Source of the DNA: Clostridiales bacterium DTU089
Lineage (GTDB): Bacteria > Bacillota > Clostridia > Oscillospirales > Acutalibacteraceae
Length of the DNA: 36,425 nt
Reading direction: 5' to 3'
Assembly: GCA_001513045.1 (NCBI GenBank)
Contig: LFSB01000034.1
Span: 1 to 36,425, forward strand
Below the pieces are notes generated by a model. The model saw only the letters and a list, made by a program, of their open reading frames with translations. It did not search any database and was not told the DNA's origin. Every line of letters starts with the position of its first letter. Positions within the stretch are counted from its first letter, which is position 1. The position numbers and the translations under genes are program-made. Positions 1 to 8,173 of this stretch are shown piece by piece.

Positions 1-332
1 AGGTTTTTCCTATTCGCTACTCTTTTTTTAATTTTTGTAACACATCTATTGTAATCCTACACCGCTTTGCGGGGCTGTTTGCATTTTTTTGTTGTATTAA
101 AGGTGCTGATTTGATATAATGTAATTATACATCCGTACAGAAGAGTTTGGCGGCATGTTGAACGGAACCGATACCGGAATGAACGGCATATTCAAGCTGT
201 CATATGTATTCGGACGTGCCGGCTGAGGGGAAATTTACGGGCGATAATGGCAGGTGCGGCAAGAAACTGCCTCTTGGAGAACAGCATTTCCGCCGTTTTT
301 TGGTATTCCGCCAATAACTGAAGCGTTTTTGC
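1..332. other. Non-coding region upstream of the Bce module
   Basis: No convincing gene is seen. It holds the promoter listed separately and a long leader of about 200 bases before the response regulator. The leader contains a small stem (GGCAG/CTGCC around 249-275) and a T-run at 295-300. A 23-codon ATG ORF at 155-226 lacks a ribosome binding site and is not called. The long leader could carry regulation, but no known riboswitch is recognised. Confidence 0.5.
92..120 (+). promoter_or_regulatory. Sigma-A-type promoter for the Bce module
   Basis: TTGTAT at 92-97, a 17-base spacer, and a perfect TATAAT at 115-120 preceded by TG at 112-113 (extended -10). It lies about 225 bases upstream of the response regulator start, so the transcript would have a long leader. 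Confidence 0.6.
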
Positions 333-344
333 TTGGAGATGACA

Positions 345-956
345 ATGAAACGTATTTTGATAATGGAAGATGATGCGGTAATTCTTGACGAGCTGCGCCT
401 TTTGCTCAGGGCGAACGGCTATCAGCCCGTGTCCGAGCCGCCGTGTGAGCTGGCGCTTCTCGATGTCAATATGCCGGGCGAAAGCGGCTTTGAGGTTTGC
501 AGGAGACTCAGGCAGACATCCGACATACCCGTTATTTTTCTTACCGCGCGCAGTTCCCCCGAGGATGAGCTGCTCGGCTTTGCCGTGGGTGCGGACGACT
601 ATATTCGCAAGCCCTACAACTCCTCGGTTTTGCTTGCAAGAATCAATAAGTGTCTCAGGCAGGAGTCCGGCAGTATTATGCAGAAGGACGGACTGGTTCT
701 TAATGTTGCCGATTTGACCGCTTCCTCGGACGGCAACAGCGTTGAGCTTACGAAAAACGAGTCTCGCATCCTCGCCTGTCTTATGAGCAAGGACCTGTGC
801 TCCAAGGATGACATTATTGAGGATTTGTGGAACAATAGCCTCTATCTGGACGAGAATACACTGTATGTCAACATCAACCGTCTGCGGGAAAAGCTCAGGC
901 GCATCGGAGCGGGCGAAATGATAAAAACCGTTCGGGGGGTAGGGTATCGCTTATGA
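345..956 (+). CDS. OmpR-family response regulator of a Bce-type two-component system
   Basis: DNA-binding response regulator, 203 residues, partner of the kinase that overlaps it by 4 bases (ATGA). The receiver shows the acidic pair D9-D10, a phospho-acceptor at D40 in LLDVNMPG, the switch Thr in FLTAR, and the KPY lysine. A winged-helix Trans_reg_C domain fills residues about 110-203 and ends in the usual TVRGVGYRL. Start: GGAG at 335-338 sits 6 bases before ATG 345; a TTG at 333 and an ATG at 339 are also in frame but overlap or crowd that site. Odd point: only 29 residues separate the acidic pair from the phospho-Asp, about 12 fewer than usual, so the beta2-alpha2 part of the receiver is missing or collapsed. 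Expected role by family: induction of the downstream ABC transporter under peptide-antibiotic stress. Confidence 0.9.
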   Translation: MKRILIMEDDAVILDELRLLLRANGYQPVSEPPCELALLDVNMPGESGFEVCRRLRQTSDIPVIFLTARSSPEDELLGFAVGADDYIRKPYNSSVLLARINKCLRQESGSIMQKDGLVLNVADLTASSDGNSVELTKNESRILACLMSKDLCSKDDIIEDLWNNSLYLDENTLYVNINRLREKLRRIGAGEMIKTVRGVGYRL

Positions 957-1930
957 AGCTCAAGGACTATATTTCATATAAAAAGCTGCCGATAGCGGTC
1001 TGCGTATTTGCGCTGACGGTCATCGGCTTTGTTCTTTTTGCATCCGGCGTAAAGACGGATACTCTGTGCTTCGTGCTCTGCTTTTCAGCCGTTCTCTTTG
1101 TTTTATGCCTTGCGGCAGGCTTCATAAGCGGCAAACGGCGTGTCGATTTTATCGAAAGAAGCATTGCTCAGCTCGATAAAAAATATTTGCTCGGAGAGAT
1201 ATTGCCCAAGCCCGGCAGCGAGCTTGAACGGGCGTATTATTCGGCAATGCGGGTGATGTCCTACAGCGTCGTGGAGGAGGCTGAACGTGCAAAGCGCGAA
1301 AAGCAGGAGTACCGGGAATATGTCGAGGCTTGGATTCACGAAATCAAAACGCCTCTGACTGCGTGCTCGCTTATTCTTGAAAACGGCGGCGACCGCGCAA
1401 AGCTCAGGCGTGAGCTCAAACGCGCCGACAACATGACGGAAACAATCCTCTATTATGCAAGGCTTTCGGAGCCGGAAAAGGACAGGCTTATACGCACATT
1501 CGATGTTTCGGATATAATTGAAGCCGAAATAAAGAACCAGATGCCGCTGCTCATAGCCTGCAAGGCAAGTGTGGAGACGAGCGGTTCGTTTATGGTTTCA
1601 TCGGATGACAAGGCGCTTTCCTTCATCATAAGCCAGCTGCTTATAAACTCGGCAAAGTACTGTTCGGGCTGTCATATAAATATTTCCGCGCAAGCCGGCG
1701 TGATAACCTATGAGGATGACGGTATCGGAATTCCGTCTCACGAGCTGCAACGTGTTACCGAGAGGGGATTCACCGGCACTAACGGCAGGAATCTCGGCAA
1801 CAGCACGGGGATGGGACTTTATATTGTTGCGTCGCTTTGCAGGGAGTCGGGGATAACTCTTAAAATAGAATCCGAGCAGCAAAAGTATACAAGATTTATT
1901 CTCGAATTTGACTCTCTTACAAAAGTGTAA
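953..1930 (+). CDS. Intramembrane-sensing histidine kinase (BceS-like)
   Basis: Sensor kinase of 325 residues. Two membrane helices (about 12-32 and 37-58) are joined by a loop of only a few residues, the hallmark of intramembrane-sensing kinases that read the state of a partner BceAB transporter rather than a ligand. The phospho-acceptor is H129 in WIHEIKTPLT; the N box is LLINSAKY, the G1 box EDDGIGIP and the G2 box GMGLYIV. Its start overlaps the regulator stop, so the two are translationally coupled. A 76-base gap with a possible separate promoter precedes the ABC genes. Assignment to the Bce type rests on architecture and gene context. Confidence 0.92.
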   Translation: MKLKDYISYKKLPIAVCVFALTVIGFVLFASGVKTDTLCFVLCFSAVLFVLCLAAGFISGKRRVDFIERSIAQLDKKYLLGEILPKPGSELERAYYSAMRVMSYSVVEEAERAKREKQEYREYVEAWIHEIKTPLTACSLILENGGDRAKLRRELKRADNMTETILYYARLSEPEKDRLIRTFDVSDIIEAEIKNQMPLLIACKASVETSGSFMVSSDDKALSFIISQLLINSAKYCSGCHINISAQAGVITYEDDGIGIPSHELQRVTERGFTGTNGRNLGNSTGMGLYIVASLCRESGITLKIESEQQKYTRFILEFDSLTKV

Positions 1931-1948
1931 GGTTTTTATAAGACTGTG

Positions 1949-1979
1949 TTAGAACGATTTTAGCTTTTTGTGCTACAAT
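1949..1979 (+). promoter_or_regulatory. Candidate promoter for the bceAB pair
   Basis: TACAAT at 1974-1979 with an extended-10 TG at 1971-1972. The -35 is weak (TTAGAA at 1949-1954, spacer 19), as expected for a promoter needing an activator such as the upstream response regulator. In Bce systems the transporter genes usually have their own inducible promoter. No clear BceR-type inverted repeat was found. Confidence 0.35.
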
Positions 1980-2006
1980 CAGGGTGAAAAAAGGAGGCGC
2001 GAGAAT

Positions 2007-2771
2007 ATGAAATCAAATCTTGTTATTGAAAATCTTACGAAATATTACGGCTCAGGCTCCGTGGTAACGAAGGCTCTTGACGGAGTTTCGTTTGAGGTCG
2101 AGCAGGGAAGCTTCACGGCGATTATGGGAGCGTCCGGCTCCGGAAAAAGCACGCTGCTCAACTGTATATCCACAATAGACCGACCGAGTGCCGGAGACAT
2201 CAGAATTGAGGGCAAGTCTATAACTCAGCTGAGTGAAAACGAGCTTTCTGTTTTCAGACGTGACAGGCTGGGCTTTATTTTTCAGGAATACAATCTTCTG
2301 GACACTCTCACGGCCGGAGAGAATATTGTTTTACCGCTTAATCTGCGAAAAACCGATGCCGCGGAAACCCGGAAAAGTCTTGAAAACGTTGCCGGACTTA
2401 TGGGAATTGCCGACATTCTTGACAAGTTTCCGCGTGAAATGTCCGGCGGACAGCGGCAGAGAGTCGCCTGTGCGAGAGCTTTGATTACGCAGCCGGCGGT
2501 GGTGCTTGCCGATGAGCCTACAGGCGCACTCGATTCCGCAAATTCACGTCAGCTGATGAAGACCATGCAAAGAATGAACACCGAGCTGTCCTCTACGATT
2601 CTTATGGTTACACATGATGCCGTTGTAGGCTCGTACGCGGACAGGGTGCTGTTCCTCAAGGACGGAAAGCTGTGGAATGAAATTCTCAAGGGGGAGCGCA
2701 CAAGGGAGGAAGTCTATGCCGACATTCTTGCCGTGACGGCGTCACTCGGAGGTGAGAGCGATGTTGGTTAA
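2007..2771 (+). CDS. BceA-type ABC transporter ATP-binding protein
   Basis: Cytoplasmic ATPase of 254 residues in the MacB/LolD/BceA group. Walker A is GASGSGKST, the Q-loop is FIFQEYNLLDTL (typical of this group), the signature is MSGGQRQRVACARAL, Walker B is VVLADEPTGALD and the switch His is in MVTHD. Start: AGGAGG at 1992-1997 lies 9 bases before ATG 2007; the frame is open upstream to 1968 but without a better site. The 3' end overlaps the permease start by 11 bases. By family it powers the permease to free lipid II-cycle intermediates from peptide antibiotics and to relay flux to the kinase. Confidence 0.93.
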   Translation: MKSNLVIENLTKYYGSGSVVTKALDGVSFEVEQGSFTAIMGASGSGKSTLLNCISTIDRPSAGDIRIEGKSITQLSENELSVFRRDRLGFIFQEYNLLDTLTAGENIVLPLNLRKTDAAETRKSLENVAGLMGIADILDKFPREMSGGQRQRVACARALITQPAVVLADEPTGALDSANSRQLMKTMQRMNTELSSTILMVTHDAVVGSYADRVLFLKDGKLWNEILKGERTREEVYADILAVTASLGGESDVG

Positions 2772-4710
2772 GCTCGCCGAGCGTAATGTTAAGCGTCAGC
2801 TGGGTAACTATCTTATCTATTTCGCAACCGTAATGCTCAGCATCGCCATGATGTTTGCCTTTTGTAATCTGATTTTTTCCGAGCAGCTTTCTGAGATAGC
2901 GTTAAAAAGTCAGGGTATTTCAAGCGGAATGACCGGCTTGACGGTGCTCGTTTCCGTAGTTACCGCGTTTGTGCTCTCTTATGCGTCATCATATATGCTC
3001 AAGCTGCGCAAGAAGGAGTTCGGAACATATCTTACTCTGGGAATGAAACGCGGAGATATACTTAAAATATTCACCTGCGAAACCCTGCTTATTTTTGCGG
3101 TTGCTCTGCTGTGCGGCATAGCCGCCGGAGCGTTTATCAGCCAGGGGCTTACGGCGCTGCTGTGCATGCTCATGGGCAGTGAGGTCGGTATTGCGTCTTA
3201 TAATCTCAAAGGGCTTGCCCTTACAGTGGCTCTTGCCGCCGGAATGTTCATCTTCATGTTGGTCATATCATCCGGATATCTGAGGAAGGTGAGTATTCAC
3301 GAGCTGTTGCTTGCGGAAAAAAGCACGAAAAAAATAAAACACACGGCACTGCTGGGCGTTGCAACAGTAATCGGCTTTGCTGTGATGAGCGCAAGCTTTT
3401 TCGGGATTTATTACGGTACAAAAGTCTCTTTGAAGCAGGACAGCGCTACTCCGCTGCTTCTGTACATGTTCACCATGAGCGTAGGAGTGTTTGTGTTTCA
3501 CTCGTGCTTTTCGGCAAGCATAAACGCCGTTTTACTCAAAAACGAAAAGCTTAAATCGCGCCTTACAAACACGTTTCTCTTTCGTCAGCTTTCCGATAAG
3601 GTGGGCGTGAATTCCGCGATGCTCGGCCTGATAGCGTTACTTCTGGTATTTACGGTTATGGGCACAAATCTCTGCTTTACGGAAAAGGTAATGAAGCAGG
3701 CTGTGCTGGACCGTGAAACCCCCTTTGACGTGACCGCAAGATTTAATGTCAACAGTGAGCACGGCATATCAATCGAGGAGGGCGAAAGGATAATCGAAAA
3801 ATACAGTCCTATCGCGGCAAAGCAGAGCTATTCGCTGTGGACCTCCGGGAAGAATGACCTCGGCAAGGGTATTGCCGGAACGGATGACGAGGCGACAGAC
3901 AGCTATATGTCTCTGAGCGATTTTAACGCAATTATCACACTTAACGGCTTTGAGCCTGTTACTCTTGAGAACGGCTGCATGATAATTACTCAGTACACCT
4001 CGATTGCAAGCAGCGAAATTCTCGACAGAGAGGTAACTCTGAACGGAAAAACCTATCAGGTGGAAAGCTCAAGCATGATATATCCGCTGTATTCCTATGT
4101 GTTCTTCTACGCTGTTGTGCCGGATGAGGCAATCGCGGGCATGGAGCCGGAGACAAACTATGTGGCCTACGACCTTGAGAATGACCACTATGACGCCTTT
4201 GCGCTCTCGGATGAATTGACGTGGCAGCGCCGTGCCGAGGACGGGCACTATGAAGAGGAGAACGATTTCAACCTGCGCGAATATGCAAGACTGGAGTCCG
4301 ATGCACAGGTGGGCGTGCTCGTAATAGGTGCGATGTATGCTGCGGTGGTTTTTATATGCATGGCATTCGCGATACTTTCCATGAAAACGCTTTCCTCGCT
4401 TGATGATGACAAAAAGCGCTACGAGCTGCTTTTCCGCTTCGGAGTTTCGCCCGACGGACTCAGACGCACATTGTTCAAACAGCTCTTTTTCTACTTTGTA
4501 ATACCGTTTGCTGTCCCGTTCATTATAAGTCTGCCGACCGGTCTGGCGCTCGCGGACCTTATGAAGCTTATGGCATTGCCGGCTCTTGCTCCGGGCATGA
4601 TAACGGTTTCCGCCGTTATAGCAGCCGTCTTCACTGCGGTGTATCTGCTGTACTTCTTCATAACATACGGTATAGCAAAGAAAAACATCTTTTCGGGTCT
4701 GTATTCGTAA
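2761..4710 (+). CDS. BceB-type ABC transporter permease (FtsX domains)
   Basis: Membrane protein of 649 residues. It begins with the LAERNVKRQLGNYLIYF segment typical of BceB permeases, followed by about ten membrane helices and two FtsX-type regions. A large extracellular domain lies between about residues 305 and 520; in this family it binds the antibiotic and signals to the kinase. Start: GGAGGTG at 2748-2754 precedes ATG 2761 by 6 bases; a GTG at 2752 lies inside that site and is rejected. Together with the preceding three genes it forms a complete four-gene Bce module. The antibiotic recognised cannot be read from sequence. Confidence 0.92.
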   Translation: MLVKLAERNVKRQLGNYLIYFATVMLSIAMMFAFCNLIFSEQLSEIALKSQGISSGMTGLTVLVSVVTAFVLSYASSYMLKLRKKEFGTYLTLGMKRGDILKIFTCETLLIFAVALLCGIAAGAFISQGLTALLCMLMGSEVGIASYNLKGLALTVALAAGMFIFMLVISSGYLRKVSIHELLLAEKSTKKIKHTALLGVATVIGFAVMSASFFGIYYGTKVSLKQDSATPLLLYMFTMSVGVFVFHSCFSASINAVLLKNEKLKSRLTNTFLFRQLSDKVGVNSAMLGLIALLLVFTVMGTNLCFTEKVMKQAVLDRETPFDVTARFNVNSEHGISIEEGERIIEKYSPIAAKQSYSLWTSGKNDLGKGIAGTDDEATDSYMSLSDFNAIITLNGFEPVTLENGCMIITQYTSIASSEILDREVTLNGKTYQVESSSMIYPLYSYVFFYAVVPDEAIAGMEPETNYVAYDLENDHYDAFALSDELTWQRRAEDGHYEEENDFNLREYARLESDAQVGVLVIGAMYAAVVFICMAFAILSMKTLSSLDDDKKRYELLFRFGVSPDGLRRTLFKQLFFYFVIPFAVPFIISLPTGLALADLMKLMALPALAPGMITVSAVIAAVFTAVYLLYFFITYGIAKKNIFSGLYS

Positions 4711-4732
4711 TATATGCCCTCATAGGGGACAT

Positions 4733-4768
4733 AAAAAAGCCCGCAATCTCAATGAGGTTGCGGGCTTT
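4733..4768 (-). terminator. Rho-independent terminator, mainly for the minus-strand unit
   Basis: Perfect 11-bp stem AAAGCCCGCAA (4736-4746) / TTGCGGGCTTT (4758-4768). Six A's at 4733-4738 give a U-tract on the minus strand, so it ends transcription from the cyclase unit; it may also stop bceAB transcripts in the other direction. Confidence 0.8.
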
Positions 4769-4842
4769 GAATGTATCAGCCTGTCAATCGACAGATTCCC
4801 CTTTTTGTTTAAAATGCCATTTTGACACATTGCAAACGGATA

Positions 4843-5394
4843 TCAGCCGTCATCTTCGTATGAGTTTTCTTTGAGCTGTTTCACCTGGACGATGGTTATA
4901 ATTACAAAAATCAACGAAAGAAAGGTGCAAGTATAAAACAAGGTATTTATTATAAGCGTGTCGGCAGTTTCAAACGGGTAGCCGTAAAAGCGCACGTGTA
5001 TCAGCGGGTCAAGCACATCCCATATAACATGTGTAAGGCTCAACGGTAAAAACAGAATTCCTATGGTAAAGGCATATATCCAGGAGAAAATGTTTCCGTC
5101 ATCGGAAAATATAGAAGAAAAGATTATGTAAACAAGAGGATACGTCAGCGCGATAAACGCGGACAAGGACATGCAAAGCATGTTTTTGAATTTGCCGATT
5201 ATGCAAATCGCCAGAGTTACAACAGGCGGAAGCATCAACAATACCGATGACAGAAGGTCATAAAACAGATATGAATCATACGTAAAGTCTTTAAAGAGCA
5301 AATACTCGGATAGATAGTTGCATACCAGCATGTTGATTATCCACAGAGTAACTATGCTTCCTGCGCCGATTATAACCTGAACAGATTTTCTCAT
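4843..5394 (-). CDS. Hypothetical five-helix membrane protein
   Basis: Unrecognised protein of 183 residues. Five hydrophobic segments are visible (about 8-28, 45-66, 72-94, 102-124, 145-170), with a short charged C-terminus (KQLKENSYEDDG). No enzyme motif is seen. It starts 52 bases after the stop of the diguanylate cyclase on the same strand, with no terminator between them, and a strong terminator follows it, so the two are probably co-transcribed. A role in c-di-GMP output or in sensing is possible from context only. The ribosome binding site is weak (GGGG about 12 bases upstream). Confidence 0.7.
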   Translation of the reverse strand: MRKSVQVIIGAGSIVTLWIINMLVCNYLSEYLLFKDFTYDSYLFYDLLSSVLLMLPPVVTLAICIIGKFKNMLCMSLSAFIALTYPLVYIIFSSIFSDDGNIFSWIYAFTIGILFLPLSLTHVIWDVLDPLIHVRFYGYPFETADTLIINTLFYTCTFLSLIFVIITIVQVKQLKENSYEDDG

Positions 5395-5446
5395 GGCAGT
5401 TTTAACCCCGCTTTATCGATAATTGTGCCGGAAAGATGTAAATATA

Positions 5447-7924
5447 TCAGTCATGCGAAAAGCAGAAATTGTTTTTGCCGTGTTCCTTGACCTTGTAAAG
5501 CGCCGCATCGGCTTTTTTGTAGAGGATTTCAAAATCGGTTCCGCCGGACGGTATCATAACCACACCGCAGCTTGTTGTTACCGGAGACTCTGAGCCGGCG
5601 GGGCGGATATCCAATGAAATAATCTGATGTGCCTTTGTCTTGGCTATTGCTTCGCCGGGAATGCTTTTCAGAAATACGCAGAACTCATCTCCGCCGAATC
5701 TGCCGATAAGGTCGCTGCGTCTGAGTATTGCGCGAAGCCGGATTGTAAGATTTTGCAGCACCTCATCACCTGCGGCGTGACCGAGGGAGTCGTTGACATG
5801 CTTGAAATTGTCAATATCCAGCATGTATAAAGCATGATTTTCATCCGGTCTTGAGGTGCTTATTATCTGAGTCATGCGCGAAACAAACGCCTCGCGGTTG
5901 AGCGCGCCGGTGAGAGGGTCGGTTTCTGAGCGCTTTAGTGCAAGCAATTCAGCCTGCTTGCGTTCGTCGATGTTTTCATACATCAGGTACGCCTCAATAT
6001 CCCTTGAATTGGGATATTCGACAAGGTCAACAGACAGGCGCAGCCATCTGATTTTGCCGTCGGGCATTTGCTCACGGTATTCGAGAGTGCTTGAGCGTAT
6101 TCCGCGGTAATAGTTTGCCAGAAGTGTATCTGCGTTTAAAAAGGCTATATATAACTCCTTGTCCTCGTCATAAACACACTGAGAAACATATTCTCCGGTG
6201 CGTTCACCGAAGCTTTTTTCTCCTGAAGCAAAATCGACGCTCAGCAGCTTGCCGTCCCAGCTGTCGTATGAAGCATCTCTGCTGAGATTGCAACGGAAGA
6301 GCGTATAGGAATCCTCCCTGCGCTCATCGAGGGATTGCTGCCATTTGTTGTAGACAACCTCCTTCTCAAGCTGCTCGGTTATATCGGAAAATGAGATTAC
6401 GGCCGATACCGGTTCTCCGCTGTCGGAAAAAACCGTGGTATACTGCGCCTTCAGCCAGCGCCAGCCCTCTGAGGAGCTTTGCTGAAAGCTTGCCGAGCCG
6501 GAGGCACTGCCGCGAAGTATGCTTTCAAACAGCTCTGTATAGGCGTCGGCTGTTTCGGGTGAAATTCTTCCGAGTTTTATTTGCTCCTCGGGCACGTTGT
6601 TGAGAATAGGGGGCAGAACAAATATCTCGTTGAAGGAGGCGGGAAGGGTGAGCGTCCGCTTATGAACATCAAATCTTGTTATGATGTTGCCGCTGTGCTC
6701 AAGAGCCAGGCGATTTTCCTCCTCGCTTACGCGCAGACCTTCCTCGATAACACGTTTTTCGGTGATATCAACAAGTGTTACATAGTACCAGGATTTACCC
6801 TCATGGTCGGTTATTTTTATGCCTTCATCATGAAACCAGCGCAGACTTCCGTCCGCCGCCTCGATGCGGTAATCGAATTTCCCTATTTGTCCGTTGTTTT
6901 CCTGCCTTACAACGTTTGCCTCCGTCTCGTCCCTATCCTTGGAGTACACCATATTGCAAAATCTGTTGTTGAATTTTTTTCTGAACTGCTCCTGGGTATA
7001 TCCGAGATTTTCTATAAGGTTTTTGCTGACATATGCGAACTGTTCCTCTGAGTCCGCTGAATATTTTAATATTCCGCTCGGAATCACGTTTAAAAGGTTG
7101 TTCAGCTCAAAATCCGCCTTTTTTTCTCCGGTTACATCGCGGCTGGTTCCGTATATTCCGATGACCTTTCCGTCGGTGTCTATAATGGGGAATTTTGAAG
7201 TGACAGCAAGACACAATCTGCCGTGCTTTGATTGGATTTTTTCATTTTTTTCGACAATGGATTTGCCGCTTTCGATGATTATTTTGTCATCCGCAATAAA
7301 ACCGTCCGCCAGCTCTTTATCGAACAGGTCGGAATCTGTTTTCCCGATGATATCCCGCTCGCTCGCAAGGCCGAGCATTTGAGCCGCAGAGGCGCTGCAG
7401 CAGACATAGCGCGAGTCCCTGTCCTTGAGATATGCCAGGTCTCCGGAGGCGGACATGACGGTTGACAGCGCTATCGGTATCATCTCCTTCATGGACATCA
7501 CCTGCTCGGAGACGGAGGTGTAGGAGACAAAAAATTTGTATTTTCCGTCCGGCTCCGGGGAGATGTTTGCGGCCACTTTAAAGGGCTTGTAGCCTCCGGC
7601 TCCGCACATGATACGCATATCTATCGCGGCGTCCCTGTGCTGACGTATAGCGGCGCCGATTTCCTGCATAACGGGAGTTTTATCCTCCGGGTGAATCGCA
7701 TCGAGAACGGAGGTGTCCGAGTAGTCGGTAGGCCCACGTCCGACAAGCTGCCAGTAGCGTTTATTGATATGAAGCACCGAGATACGGTTGCCGTCATATT
7801 CATAAAGCGCCGCTCCGCACGGAAGATTGTCGAGCAGCTGCTTTTGCATTTCCCCGGAGTCGCCGGTTATGCTGTCTGTGAAAACCGGCTCCGTATCAAG
7901 TATTCCGTTCTTCTTTTTTTCCAT
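5447..7924 (-). CDS. Multi-PAS diguanylate cyclase (GGDEF)
   Basis: Cytosolic signalling enzyme of 825 residues expected to make c-di-GMP from two GTP. No membrane helix or signal peptide is visible. Five PAS-like repeats can be traced (about 27-140, 150-270, 280-395, 405-520, 530-650); three end in the typical D(V/I)T(E/G) linker (SRDVTGEKK, LVDITEKR, FSDITEQ) and the last in ENIDERKQ. The C-terminal GGDEF domain (about 655-822) begins DPLTGALNR, has the intact active loop GRFGGDEF at about 744-748, and an RxxD inhibitory site (RRSD) five residues before it, so feedback inhibition by c-di-GMP is likely. No EAL domain follows. The start is ATG 7924 with AGCGGAG about 9 bases upstream. The GPH symporter is divergent. 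Confidence 0.93.
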   Translation of the reverse strand: MEKKKNGILDTEPVFTDSITGDSGEMQKQLLDNLPCGAALYEYDGNRISVLHINKRYWQLVGRGPTDYSDTSVLDAIHPEDKTPVMQEIGAAIRQHRDAAIDMRIMCGAGGYKPFKVAANISPEPDGKYKFFVSYTSVSEQVMSMKEMIPIALSTVMSASGDLAYLKDRDSRYVCCSASAAQMLGLASERDIIGKTDSDLFDKELADGFIADDKIIIESGKSIVEKNEKIQSKHGRLCLAVTSKFPIIDTDGKVIGIYGTSRDVTGEKKADFELNNLLNVIPSGILKYSADSEEQFAYVSKNLIENLGYTQEQFRKKFNNRFCNMVYSKDRDETEANVVRQENNGQIGKFDYRIEAADGSLRWFHDEGIKITDHEGKSWYYVTLVDITEKRVIEEGLRVSEEENRLALEHSGNIITRFDVHKRTLTLPASFNEIFVLPPILNNVPEEQIKLGRISPETADAYTELFESILRGSASGSASFQQSSSEGWRWLKAQYTTVFSDSGEPVSAVISFSDITEQLEKEVVYNKWQQSLDERREDSYTLFRCNLSRDASYDSWDGKLLSVDFASGEKSFGERTGEYVSQCVYDEDKELYIAFLNADTLLANYYRGIRSSTLEYREQMPDGKIRWLRLSVDLVEYPNSRDIEAYLMYENIDERKQAELLALKRSETDPLTGALNREAFVSRMTQIISTSRPDENHALYMLDIDNFKHVNDSLGHAAGDEVLQNLTIRLRAILRRSDLIGRFGGDEFCVFLKSIPGEAIAKTKAHQIISLDIRPAGSESPVTTSCGVVMIPSGGTDFEILYKKADAALYKVKEHGKNNFCFSHD

Positions 7925-8000
7925 AGATTCACGCTCCGCTTGTAATAGGTTGTCATATCAAACTGCCGAAATGATACTTTAATATGGATATATACAATAA

Positions 8001-8029
8001 ATGATATCATAGTGTCGTAATAAAATCAA
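8001..8029 (-). promoter_or_regulatory. Promoter for the diguanylate cyclase
   Basis: On the minus strand TTGATT (plus 8024-8029), a 17-base spacer and TATCAT (plus 8001-8006). It lies about 77 bases before the cyclase start codon. Confidence 0.5.
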
Positions 8030-8121
8030 CAATATTAGAGAATTTTTGTTATACTTCAACTAATTCGTGCAATTATATTTCCGTTATGAATTTAAAAGTT
8101 GAAATGAAGATGGCTTTGTTA

Positions 8122-8150
8122 TTTACTTTTTGAGAGCGCTGTGATAATAT
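8122..8150 (+). promoter_or_regulatory. Promoter for the GPH symporter with a cre-like site
   Basis: TTTACT at 8122-8127, a 17-base spacer and TAATAT at 8145-8150. Between them TGAGAGCGCTGTGA (8131-8144) matches about 12 of 14 positions of the CcpA cre consensus, with the central CG. Binding there would block the promoter, so carbon catabolite repression of the transporter is possible. The site is short and could be chance. Confidence 0.4.
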
Positions 8151-8173
8151 TATGAGAAAGGGGAGATGGTTTT

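Noticed and set aside
155-226. 23-codon ORF in the leader of the response regulator
   Set aside because: No ribosome binding site and no coding character; likely chance.
6581-7051. 156-residue plus-strand ORF inside the diguanylate cyclase
   Set aside because: Antisense shadow of a clear PAS/GGDEF coding frame.
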